This document shows, piece after piece, positions 44,313-53,992 of a stretch of 64,000 nucleotides of DNA. The translations under genes and the position numbers were made by a program. The DNA is from Corythucha ciliata (taxonomy: Eukaryota > Arthropoda > Insecta > Hemiptera > Tingidae). Numbering within the stretch: position 1 is the stretch's first letter; every line of letters starts with the position of its first letter. The notes below the pieces were generated by a model. The model was not told the DNA's origin. It worked only from the letters and a program-made list of their open reading frames with translations, and did no database searches. The stretch lies in assembly GCA_038030265.1 (NCBI GenBank), contig CM075942.1, forward strand, positions 53,782,751-53,846,750. Reading direction: 5' to 3'.

Positions 44313-45212
44313 GTTCCTGTACCTGCAAAATGTTAATCTACAGTACCAATTCATCCAGGTCAGAAACAACACTATTGCTGATATCTTAAGCAGAAATCTA
44401 CCTCAATTAAGCTCCATTTCGGCCAAACCAGAGTGCAAATAATGGCTATTAAATTGCAATTAACGGCCTGCTTTATCAAAACTTTAGTAAAAGAAATTGG
44501 AGCCGGGCAGGCGTCCGATGTTATACTACTCAAAAAACAGGCTCGAAAATCAAATATTTGTTCATCTCAAAATGGCATAAGTTTACCAAGAGTGTAACGG
44601 CCTACCTACGTCATACAAGCATACCTCTACCTACGTCGTGGCAAGAATTTATTCAACAAATTCCTTCGGGCCACATTATGATACTGTTAAAACGCCCTAA
44701 TGCCAATTTTAACGGGTACACAGAAACCCAACGACGTATCTTCACCAGCACCATTCATAGGCATCAAAATTATCCAAATGGTTTGACCACTCCTCTATGA
44801 GAATGACGCCCTTCGAGGCCTGGATTGGGATGATTCCTCACTATCCGTGGAGAACACTTCGTCACTCCGACGACATAAGTCAAACGTACGATCGAACCGA
44901 AATGGACCATCACCTCGCTGCGCCCAACAAGACAAACATTTCAATCGAATAGAAACACCGAAATTGAATTATAAAATCCAAGAGTACAAACCAAATGACT
45001 TGGTCTTAGTGAGAAAATATTCTCAGAGCATCAAATCGTTGAAAATTAAAGCAAAACTCCTTCCCCCTTTTCAAGGTCCATGTATGCATTATCCAAGATC
45101 GTATTGGATACTCCACATATACGTCGTGCACCTTCCTAATTTGAGCAGAACGATGATCTACCACTCCACATCAATAAAGCCTTACTACCCATCCAAACCT
45201 CACGACAATTAA
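44313..45212 (+). pseudogene. Decayed Ty3/Gypsy pol fragment (RNase H end to integrase C-terminus)
   Basis: The first frame reads WFLYLQNVNLQYQFIQVRNN then TIADILSRNLP, matching the end of the Ty3/Gypsy RNase H domain, where a DALSR-like motif is usual. Further on are an integrase N-terminal-like NGLLYQN, MTPFEAWIG near 44,800, and an LLPPFQGP segment near 45,060 that corresponds to the integrase C-terminal region. The pieces are in different frames with stops and a large deletion of the catalytic core, so the copy is dead. No LTRs are visible. Confidence 0.6.
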
Positions 45213-45439
45213 CAGTTCCCAGCATCACCATCAGCCCCATATACTGATATACACACATACACCAGTGGCGGATCTTGGGCCATATATGGCCCCTCCCTTG
45301 AAGTCGAGCAGGTCACTTGCGCAAAAAAAAATCATCAGAGGCCCGCGAGGGTCAGAGGTTCTCGAGAGTCGCGAAATGCCAAGTTATTTAAGGGATAACC
45401 TCTCGCGAATAGCGCGACTGAGGGGAAAATTGACGTTGA

Positions 45440-45700
45440 ACGCCGCCACATAAGGGCAAATTTTTTTGCGAAAGGTTACGCCAAGGGCAAACTTTAAGCA
45501 AACCGTCACATTGTAAGGAAAAAACTCTTTCGAAACGCCGCGGCACAACAAGTAAACTACGCAAAATGCCCCACGGTGGCGGGCAAAACGCAACTTTCAG
45601 GAAAACGCTCAAGTGAATCACCACATTCAAGGCAAAAATGTACGCGAAACGCCGCGTCAAGGGCAACAAATATGCGAAAAACTTCACCCAGAGCAATGTT
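45440..45700. repeat. Degenerate array 'GCGAAACGCCGC...AAGGGCAAA'
   Basis: Units of about 35 bases alternate CGAAACGCCGCG-like and AAGGGCAAA(C/A)-like words, seen at about 45,440, 45,535 and 45,650. It resembles the other phrase arrays in style but has a distinct vocabulary. Confidence 0.5.
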
Positions 45701-45936
45701 ATGGTGACATTATATTGTCCATTGTATGGAAAAATTCGTCGGTTTCACGAAAAAATTGTCAATTTCATAACGAAATTGTCTGTCTTATGAGAAAACTTTC
45801 AATTTTATAAGACATCTAATGCTTGATTTTATGAAGAAATGTTCAGTCAATTTGATGAATACATCGTAATAAGGAAGAAATAGTCAATTTTATGAAGAAA
45901 ATGACGTATGCAAGAGGAATTGCCAATTTAATGAGG
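45701..45936. repeat. 20-bp array 'GAAATTGTCAATTTTATGAG', left part
   Basis: Diverged units of the array that resumes at 48,476. The two parts are separated by a 2.5 kb composite flanked by a 12-bp duplication, so the array was one piece before the insertion. Confidence 0.7.
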
Positions 45937-46080
45937 ACATTTACCCTAGATGTTGTTAGATGGATATTAATGAATAAATCTGTCGCCGGTATTTTAATTA
46001 ATAAATTAATTAGTCTGATATTATCCGGACGACGATGGAAGGGCATAGCCCAACACGATTCGAGTTTCGAGAAAAAATGG

Positions 46081-46152
46081 CTCCCCGGCGGGATTTGAAC
46101 CCGCAACCTCTGGATTACCAGTCCAGCACGCTGCCATTTGCGCCACGGAGAC
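46081..46152 (-). tRNA. tRNA-Thr(GGT)-like gene, copy 1
   Basis: On the minus strand all four stems form: acceptor GTCTCCG/CGGGGAG with 1:72 unpaired (G-G), D stem GCGC/GCGT, anticodon stem CTGGA/TCCAG with loop CTGGTAA, and T stem GCGGG/CCCGC with loop TTCAAAT. The loop gives anticodon GGT (Thr). The A box TGGCGCAAATGG and B box GGTTCAAATCC are good, and TTTTTT follows. CCA is encoded directly after base 72 (46,078-46,080). Eukaryotic nuclear Thr genes normally use AGT, CGT or TGT anticodons and do not encode CCA. This is therefore likely a repeat-borne tRNA-like gene rather than a standard one. Confidence 0.75.
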
Positions 46153-46267
46153 GCCTATGGGAGTCGTACTCCGAGGGATAAGCTAAGCCGAACCCCACCC
46201 AGGTCCATTGTTTCTCGAAACTCTAGGCGCTTCTCCTGATCGGTAAACCACGCCGAATTTATCTTAT

Positions 46268-47925
46268 CCAGGGTGTTTGGGGAGGAATGATCCGGATTGA
46301 AATATGTTGTAGTACTCGGCAGGGCGGATCAAAAAAGTCATATAAACATAGGGGCGCAAATGCTTTGTTTCGGAGATAGAGCCAAATTAGTGAATTTTTA
46401 GCCACTCTCCCTTTTTCCACCAATAAGTCGTCGAGACAAACCCATCGTCTAACATAGAACAAAATGGGTGACATTTCTGAAAAGAGCACAAAATTTTCTT
46501 CAAAAATACCTAGTTCTTTCAAGCTAATAACGGGTTTAAGTATCCTCATTTGTTTATTGAAAGAGGTGAAAATGTTGTTCCTGAAATTTTCCGTTTTTTT
46601 CGGCGACGATTTCATCATACTTCATCATGCCACACCATTTGGCGGAACTCGGGGAAAACATGTCCATTTTGTAAGCTTTCAAACAGCTCAAGAAGATTGG
46701 CAATCGGTGCTGTTTTGACCGAGATATCGCGGTGAGTATCCGAAAAAGCAAGGCCAAGTGCTCAAAAACAGGCATGTTGTACCAACAAAAAAAAATTCAA
46801 GTGAAAGGTTCATTGTAATTCATTGTTATACGATTCATTTATCTGCCAACATATTGATATGAACTGATCGGAAACTCACTATTCATCACGCTCCCCCCCC
46901 CCTCCCTATAATCACATTTTTAGCTATCATAATGAACGAGAATCAAATGTTGTTCCAGGAGGGCGGGTCAATTTGTAGGAAATCAAACTACTTAAAATAC
47001 ATTTTCACGATTAAATTTGAGGAAATTATTACTTCTTCCGTCATCATAGGACTTAATATGACTTTCAGGTACAAAGCCTACATATCCCACAAGAAGAATG
47101 AATAACGTCTCAATGTCTTCTAATTTCTTACCGTTACCCCTTCACTGTTAATGGCAATTAATTAAACCAATAACTTACGCTGGTAAAATGGTGAGGTTAA
47201 ATTTATTTCTAAAAATATTTTAATAACAATATCAAAGAAATTGTTCAAATATCACCCTGTCAGCTTGAACACATTTCGTAGCCCTCGTGGGGACGGACCT
47301 TGTTGATTTTCTAATTTCAGTTCTGCGATTCGTGAACAATGAATTACTAATGAATGAATCGTATAACAATGAATTACAATGAACCTTTCACTTGAATTTT
47401 TTTTTGTTGGTACAACATGCCTGTTTTTGAGCACTTGGCCTTGCTTTTTCGGATACTCACCGCGATATCTCGGTCAAAACAGCACCGATTGCCAATCTTC
47501 TTGAGCTGTTTGAAAGCTTACAAAATGGACATGTTTTCCCCGAGTTCCGCCAAATGGTGTGGCATGATGAAGTATGATGAAATCGTCGCCGAAAAAAACC
47601 TAAAATTTCAGGAACAACATTTTCACCTCTTTCAATAAACAAATGAGGATACTTAAACCCGTTATTAGCTTGAAAGAACTAGGTATTTTTGAAGAAAATT
47701 TTGTGCTCTTTTCAGAAATGTCACCCATTTTGTTCTATGTTAGACGATGGGTTTGTCTCGACGACTTATTGGTGGAAAAAGGGAGAGTGGCTAAAAATTC
47801 ACTAATTTGGCTCTATCTCCGAAACAAAGCATTTGCGCCCCTATGTTTATATGACTTTTTTGATCCGCCCTGTCGAGTACTACAACGTATTTCAATCCGG
47901 ATCATTCCTCCCCAAACACCCTGTC
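46268..47925. mobile_element. Young element with ~575-bp near-identical inverted arms (CAGGGTGTTTGG)
   Basis: The arms 46,268-46,842 and 47,351-47,925 are inverted copies with very few differences, around a 508-bp unrelated centre. The terminus is CAGGGTGTTTGGGGAGG. The flanks are TTATC|CAGGG and CCCTG|TCTAGATG. The empty site TTATCTAGATGTTG survives in the inverted cassette copy at about 48,185-48,200, so the insertion duplicated only TC (2 bp). Both arms contain GGATCAAAAAAGTCATATAA and CATTTCTGAAAAGAGC phrases shared with the older element at 3728-4881. Frames of 60-134 codons in the arms mirror each other and show no transposase motif. Confidence 0.8.
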
Positions 47926-48009
47926 TAGATGTTGTTGGATGGATATTAATGAATAAATCTGTCGCCGGTATTTTAATTAATAAATTAATTAGTCTGATAT
48001 TATCACGGC

Positions 48010-48081
48010 GTCTCCGTGGCGCAAATGGCAGCGTGCTGGACTGGTAATCCAGAGGTTGCGGGTTCAAATCCCGCCGGGGAG
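48010..48081 (+). tRNA. tRNA-Thr(GGT)-like gene, copy 2
   Basis: Identical in sequence to the minus-strand copy at 46,081-46,152, including the encoded CCA (48,082-48,084) and the T6 terminator. It lies 300 bases upstream of copy 3 in the same orientation. Pol III transcription is plausible from the intact internal boxes. Use in translation is doubtful because of the unusual GGT anticodon and the unpaired 1:72 position. Confidence 0.75.
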
Positions 48082-48309
48082 CCATTTTTTCCTATGCCCT
48101 TCCATCGTCGTCCGGATAATATCAGACTAATTAATTTATTAATTAAAATACCGGCGACAGATTTATTCATTAATATCCATCTAACAACATCTAGATAAGA
48201 TAAATTCGGCGTGGTTTACCGATCAGGAGAAGCGCCTAGAGTTTCGAGAAACAATGGATCTGGGTGGGGTTCGGCTTAGCTTATCCCTCGGAGTACGACT
48301 CCCATAGGC

Positions 48310-48381
48310 GTCTCCGTGGCGCAAATGGCAGCGTGCTGGACTGGTAATCCAGAGGTTGCGGGTTCAAATCCCGCCGGGGAG
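48310..48381 (+). tRNA. tRNA-Thr(GGT)-like gene, copy 3
   Basis: Same 72 bases as the other two copies, with CCA at 48,382-48,384 and T6 after it. The upstream flank GTACGACTCCCATAGGC is shared with copy 1 but not copy 2, which is preceded by GATATTATCACGGC. That places copies 1 and 3 in full cassettes and copy 2 at a cassette junction. Confidence 0.75.
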
Positions 48382-48475
48382 CCATTTTTTCTCGAAACTC
48401 GAATCGTGTTGGGCTACGCCCTTCCATCGTCGTCCGGATAATATCAGACTAATTAATTTATTAACATTTACCCTA

Positions 48476-49960
48476 TTAAATGAATTTTCAATTTTGTAAT
48501 TGCATTTTTACTTCGAATTGGAAATTGTTACTTTCAAGAGGAAATCGTAAATCTTGGAATCTTACGAGGAAATTGTCATTTTTATTAGCAAATTGACATT
48601 TTTATTAGCGCATTGTCAATTTAATAAAAAACTTGTCAAGTTGAAGTCGAAATTGTCAATGTGACGTCAAAATTGTCAATTTCACGAGGAAATAGTAATT
48701 TATCCATAATAGTTTTATTTTTGGCGTATTTGGAATTATTTATTTTACCCCATGACTCGATGGGCAATAGCCTTTTCGGTGACTAATTTAATACAATAAT
48801 TAGCGGTCGTTACGAAATTATCAGTTTTATTGGGATGTGGAAATTGTCAATTTTGTTTTATGACGAAATTGTCAATTTTATGAGGAACTCGATAATTTTA
48901 TGGGGAAATTGTCTATTTTATGAGGAAATTGTCAATTGTATGATGAAATTGCATATTAATGAGGAAATCATCAATTTTATGAGAAAATTATTATCGATTT
49001 TACGAGGAAATTGTCAATTTTACGAGGAAGAAATCAATTTCATACGGAAATTGTCTATTTTTTAAGGAAATTGTCAATTTTACAAGGAAATTGTCAATTT
49101 TACAAGGAAATTGTCAATTTTACAAGGAAATTGTCAATTGTACACGGAAATTGTCAATTTTATGAGGAAATTGCACATTTTATTAGGAAATTGTATATTT
49201 TAGCAGTGCATTGTCAATTTTAAGAGGCATTTGTCACTTTTATGAGGAATTGTCACTTTATGAAGAAATTGTCAATTTTATGAGGAAATAATTGTCAATT
49301 TTAGGAGGAAAATGTATATTTTATATAGAAATTGTATATTTTAAGAGTTAGTTGCCAATTTTATGAGTAAATTGTAAATTTTAGAAGAAATTGTAAATTT
49401 TACGATGAGGTAATCAATTTTATAGGGAAATTGTCTATTTTTGAGAAAATTGTCAATTTTAAAAGGAAATTGCATATTATTATTTTATTAGGGAATTGTA
49501 TATTTTAGGAGAAAATTGTTAATTTTAGGAAGGCATTTGTCACTTTTATGACGAAATTGTTACTTTTATGAAGAAAGTGTCAATTTTGTGATGAAGTAAT
49601 TGTCAATTTTATGACGAAATTGTATATTTTATAAGGAATTTGAATATTTTAAGAGGAATTGTCAATTTATTAGTAAATTGTAAATTTTAGAGGAAATTGT
49701 CAATTTTATAAGGAAATTGTCGGTTTATAAGGAAATTGTCAATTATATGAGGCAATTGCATATTATTATTTTATTAGGAAATTGCGTATTTTAGGAGAAA
49801 ATTGTCAATTTTAGGAAGGCATTTGTCACTTTTATGACTAAATTGTCACTTTTATGAAGAAAATGTCAATTTTATGATGAAATTGTATATTTTATTAGAA
49901 AATTGAATATTTTAAGGGGGAATAGTCAATTTAATGAGGGGACTGTCAATTTGTTGAACA
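48476..49960. repeat. 20-bp array 'GAAATTGTCAATTTTATGAG', main part
   Basis: About seventy units, cleanest at 49,060-49,150 where GAAATTGTCAATTTTACAAG repeats exactly four times. Elsewhere units drift by substitution (TATGAGG, TTAAGAGG, TAGGAGG) and small indels. There are no unique spacers between units, so it is not CRISPR-like. The unit is almost pure A/T/G on this strand. Confidence 0.85.
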
Positions 49961-51745
49961 GCTATTTTCGGGAAATTTGTTTGCCAGCAAACCAATTTTG
50001 CTAGGTGGCCTCTGTATTTCAGTGACCGATTGCGCCGATTTTTCGCTTTAACTACCGTTTTCCGGATTTTGCTTACTAAAAAAACCCAATTTTGAGACTT
50101 ACAATCGCAGTGCTAGCCGTGGGACGTAAGAGCTTCCCCTCCCACCACCACTGCGCTGAGTTCACTTCATTCGGCGGGGGCCATATTTTTGCCAAACTAA
50201 TAGTTCACGTTACATTATTAGGTATTTGTTGAATGCTGTCGTTTTTTCCACTTTTCCGGCCTTTGGGTTTCCTCAATTTTCTGGTGTTTCAATTATCAGA
50301 GATTGAAAACTGTGTCTGTATAGCAACTGTGTGACGTATGATATATTGGTAGGTGCGGGGGCCGGATGGAGTCATAATATGGCCCCCTCCTTAAGCCGAC
50401 TCTGGATCCGCGCCTGATATTATCGCTACACTAACTATACTAATCCCTTTCTCCCCCCTTTTTTTTCTTTTCATATTGAGGAAAATATTGTTATCTTATT
50501 AATCGGAAATATAATAAATTAAATATAATATAAGAAAAATAAATTTAAGAACAAACAAACTAAGAACATACATAATCCAAACCACGCGTCAATCAAAAAT
50601 CCAGATATTGGGGACCAGCGGCATTTGGGAAAAAGGGAAAACCTCTCGCATTGATTTATCTTCGCAATTGCCTTCCACGTGCGTCTTGTCGAAGGTAATT
50701 ATTATTACAAGAGAAAAAGTGACCAGGGCCGCTGATGGACGTTTCATCCGGAGACATCAAGGACACCCAATTTAAACTGTCTATACACCCGCCGTTATAA
50801 GTTCAACCGTCACCGTCGGGCGAGTCGTTTCAATTGGAACACGAATTGTACATCCTCTTCCTAGTAAAGAAAAGGGCGCAAGTTTTTTTTTTTTTTCAAG
50901 TCCATAAAGTTCTGGCCCTTCCTTCTTCACGGGGTCTTTCCGTCACTCAACGATCTCGGTTACTCGTAGAATAATAAGTACCTTGAGAAAATCCAACTAT
51001 TCGTAACTCGTCTTAAGTTTACGTATACTTATCCAAACCTTATTTAGAGCGTGCACGTTTTCCCTTTTCTGTTCATGAAGCGTTAAATATATATAGGTAT
51101 TCATATTGTTTGTAAGGTGTGAGGATTATTGACCCACGGATCCCGTGGCCTTAAAATATAGGTTACAAGCTCCCCAGCTTAAAACATTCTCCTGGTCGCT
51201 GGGAACGATTTCTTTAGCACCCTATCATGCCAAAAACCCACTTCAGACACCAGATTTGCCGTAACGGCCAGCTCCCTGCACCGCTTCGAAAAGGCTTGGC
51301 GTTCAATTTTTTTTTTTTTTTAACTTTTTCGGCATTCGGCCTTCCTTTATTTTTGTTTCTATACCTTTCATTGTTCGAAAACTTGACAGGCTGCATTGCT
51401 ACAGAAATTGTGCTGATATGTACATGTACGGAGGCGGGATCGTATGCTTGTCTTAGCCCCCCCCCCCCATCTTGAGGTGACTATGTATTCAAACCAATTT
51501 TTAAGGGACCGCAGTTGTATGCCCTCAAAGCGGTCGCGTTGTCACCACGTCACCGCAGCTGTCTGTCAGGCAACAATTTGTCCAACTCTCGAAAACGTGT
51601 GCAAGTAGGCCTACGCTCTGCCAGGTTGTGCCTTGGGGCTGATCCTATTCAGCCACTCACCCTAAAATCGAGCGCAAGTCGTCACGTCTCATTAGTAATG
51701 AAGCACCCATGTCAAATTTGTCTCAACAATAGAAAAAAAAATTAA
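49961..51745. other. No gene recognised
   Basis: Includes the transposon end at 50,405-50,416, AT-rich sequence around 50,480-50,580, and a GC-richer piece at 51,510-51,720 with a 76-codon frame lacking known motifs. The right part may be downstream sequence of the minus-strand calpain gene. Confidence 0.35.
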
Positions 51746-51751
51746 TTTATT
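51746..51751 (-). terminator. Poly(A) signal of the calpain gene
   Basis: AATAAA on the minus strand, 129 bases downstream of the calpain stop codon at 51,883-51,881. No closer canonical signal is seen. Confidence 0.5.
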
Positions 51752-51880
51752 ATACATATTTAGTACAAAAAGCGCGGCCTTTCTTATTTACAATAATAAA
51801 TTTACAACATTTACATTAATAATCGATCCCAAAATCAGCAAATCAGCGCAGATTTAAGCCACTGAAAAAACAGACATATT

Positions 51881-53683
51881 TTAGTCAACGACATTGCCGT
51901 ATTTCCTCTCCTCAGCCGTGTTTACCTCCGCAATGGTTAGTTTTATGCTACCATTTTGTAACGGGTCCTTCGATTCGAAAATATCTGGAAATTACGTGGT
52001 TAAAGAGGTCAAAGGGAAAGGGGGGGGGTCTTAGTAAACTTGCATCCGAAGTAAACAAAAAGTTTATTTACTTACTGAACGCTAAGCTCAGATGAAGTAT
52101 AGCAAGGACGAAGTCGCCGAACCTGAGAGTTCCGTCTTTTCGCATATAGCGAAGGATGAGTATAGACAGGACGTCAGTGCTTAGTTGAAACCCTTTTACA
52201 AATTTCCAAGTTAGATCGCGTTAAAAGAGGGGTGGGGGTGGTGTTGCAAAGCGTGAACTAACCGACTTCTTGAAGGGCGTCACGAAGCCGTTCCGCTTTG
52301 AGAATTCCGGCCTTTTCTTTCGTGTGATTTTTGAAAGCCGTCTGCCAAGCTTTGAGACTACACATGAGATCTTTGAAGTCGCTCAGTTTTAGCCTACCAT
52401 TTCCACAACTCTACGTTACTCGTTCAAGCAAAATAATATATATGTCGAGTGTTTTCGTTCGCAATATAAGAAGAAACAGGGTTATTGGGTTTTTTGTGAG
52501 GATCAATTTAGGCGTAAATATTAAATAACAAAAGGATACATCCAATGTCATGACCACTTGACGACACACTTCTAAACACGCGCAGCTTTTTATGTAATCT
52601 TAGAAAAACAAAAACAATTTAGCAAATCAGGAAAATTGCACAAAAAAAAAAAAAAAAAACAACAGAATAATACCGTTGGGTAAACAAGCGTCCAACAGTT
52701 CTTGAAGTTCGAAAGAGTTGACGGTACGGTGTTCGTCGGCTAATTGTAGAAAAACGGCTTCGTACTGACTAAAACTTTTGTTGTCCAAAGTTGCGGGAGC
52801 CTGTGGTTAAAAACACCCGACCCACACGGACAACCATTTAGCGGGGCTCTATTTGTATTTTAAAGGAGTTAGCGTTTACCTTGACTATGGCGGATTTAAG
52901 GACAGTTGGCGATGTATCGAGAAGCCTGAAAAAAAATTGTTAAAAAAAGCTTTCGAATTGATTAATTTATCATTTACGAGGTACCTACTTGAGTTTAAGA
53001 GGCTTCGATGAGTAAACCCTCAGCGTAAAATTCGATTCTTGACCTGTTTCAAACGTTGTCGGTAACACGAGGTACCCACCCTGTTCCAGTTGGCACCTTA
53101 AGCTGACCTATGGACGCCATTTTGTTTTTGAGGGCTTTAATTGGAAAAGAAAAACTGGAAAAAAATGTACGTACTTGACGACTGTTTGTGTATTGAGAGT
53201 TGACTAGAGATTTGTTCTTTTTGAAAAAAGCTCTTCCGGCCGTTTCAGTTGTGTTCTTTGGTAACGAGTACGCAGTGAAACCGATAACCTAGAAATCAAT
53301 GGTCTAGAGCGTTCTTTTATTAATTGATAACAAAGACAAGACCTTGGGTTCCATGATGCTGTGCTGATTGAGTGAAATGATGACTTCCTCCATTTCACTC
53401 AGTATTAAATGAAGTTGCGGGTTGATATGAAACGTGTCTTCATACACAAACAAAAAAACTTTAAAAAATGATCGAATTTACCAACAAAATGTGTAGGGTT
53501 AAATCCCTACCGGGGTTGTTGCGACAGCCACCCGCCGAGACGCCACGAATCCAAGCTCCTTGGTAGACGCGCATCTGCCACGTGTGCTTGTTGTGAAGGG
53601 AGGGCTCATCGCGTGACGTTTCATTGTCCAAATGCACTGCTTCGATGTGAGTGAATGTTTTGACGAATTCGCTGTAAGACATC
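51881..53683 (-). CDS. Classical calpain, C-terminal part: CBSW (domain III) and penta-EF-hand; 10 exons, 5' partial
   Basis: Minus-strand exons in order: 53683-53511, 53437-53343, 53288-53175, 53107-52989, 52925-52880, 52800-52674, 52598-52540, 52410-52263, 52192-52076 and 51984-51881. All joins keep phase and give about 366 residues. The start matches the junction after the protease core (W|MSYSEFVKTFTHIEAV; WIRGVSAGGCRNNPG). The CBSW domain follows (VIGFTAYSLPK; GGYLVLPTTFETGQ). Then comes a PEF domain with FELQELLDACLPN, the EF loop DSCGNGRLKLSDF, FQLSTDVLSILILRYM and FESKDPLQNGSIKLTIAEV. Calpains are calcium-activated cytosolic cysteine proteases; the PEF domain binds calcium and mediates pairing. 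The last residues (AEERKYGNVVD) are unlike the usual LTMxA/S ending. One intron (53,342-53,289) has a weak GTCTTG donor. Introns are 54-129 bp. Protease-domain exons were not found up to 64,000. Confidence 0.9.
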
Positions 53684-53992
53684 CTGCGAGGGAGAGAACG
53701 CAAAAAATTTAGAATTAAGAATTGCGAACAACGTTAGCGCTAAAAACACAAACATTGCAACTTGTTGTTGCCAGCAATTTATCGGCGTAACTTTGATTAT
53801 GTAAACACCTGAGTTCTTTAAGAATCGTGTTTACCACTTCAACTATGGGAAGAGGGTGGGTTTTCACTTTGTTTTGAAAATGTTTATGAGATTAGATGAG
53901 TAGGGGGGGGGGGGGTCTTTTAAAAAGCCAGAGCTTTTGACGTCGGGTTTTCAGTTAGTCACGAGCATTTTAAAGAACTTCAAAGTTAATTT
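53684..53992. other. Gap between calpain exon and lipase 1
   Basis: Contains the calpain acceptor tract on the minus strand and the upstream sequence of lipase 1 on the plus strand. A G13 run is at 53,903-53,915. No catalytic calpain exon is visible here, and no clear TATA box for the lipase. Confidence 0.4.

Larger units (their letters stand above)
45949..48463. mobile_element. Composite insertion carrying three tRNA cassettes, 12-bp flanking duplication
   Basis: ACATTTACCCTA occurs at 45,937-45,948 and 48,464-48,475, directly flanking the composite. Inside, a 300-bp cassette (tRNA gene, T6, and a spacer containing CGTCGTCCGGATAATATC and TAATTAATTTATTAATTAAA) is present as two direct copies (tRNAs at 48,010 and 48,310). 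A third, inverted, has its tRNA at 46,081. The inverted copy's spacer was later split by the element at 46,268-47,925. The first direct copy lacks about 20 bases after the tRNA. The copies are nearly identical. No protein-coding frame is evident. The mechanism of spread is unknown; a 12-bp duplication suggests a retroposition-like or large-duplication transposase event. Confidence 0.6.
45263..50416. mobile_element. Possible large hAT-like element enclosing arrays and the tRNA composite
   Basis: CAGTGGCGGATCTTGGGCC starts at 45,263. GATCCGCGCCTG ends at 50,416, so its complement begins CAGGCGCGGATCCAGA. Both ends also carry GGCCATAT-like and CCCTCC(T)T-like subterminal words (GGCCATATATGGCCCCTCCC; complement GGAGGGGGCCATATTATGAC). 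The flanking octamers do not match, so either the duplication has decayed or these are ends of two different copies. Inside lie a GCGAAACGCCGC-type array, the 20-bp array and the tRNA composite. Confidence 0.35.

Noticed and set aside
46259..46775. Open frames mirrored at 47,417-48,047
   Set aside because: They come from the two inverted arms of one element and read the same sequence; no transposase signature.
46078..48384. Bacterial or organellar origin of the tRNA genes
   Set aside because: Encoded CCA and GGT hinted at this, but the D arm (GCGC-AAATGGCA-GCGT), good Pol III boxes, the T6 terminator and the transposon setting look eukaryotic.
48476..49960. Regular repeats resembling a CRISPR array
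   Set aside because: The 20-bp units are contiguous with no unique spacers, and the window is a eukaryotic nuclear sequence.
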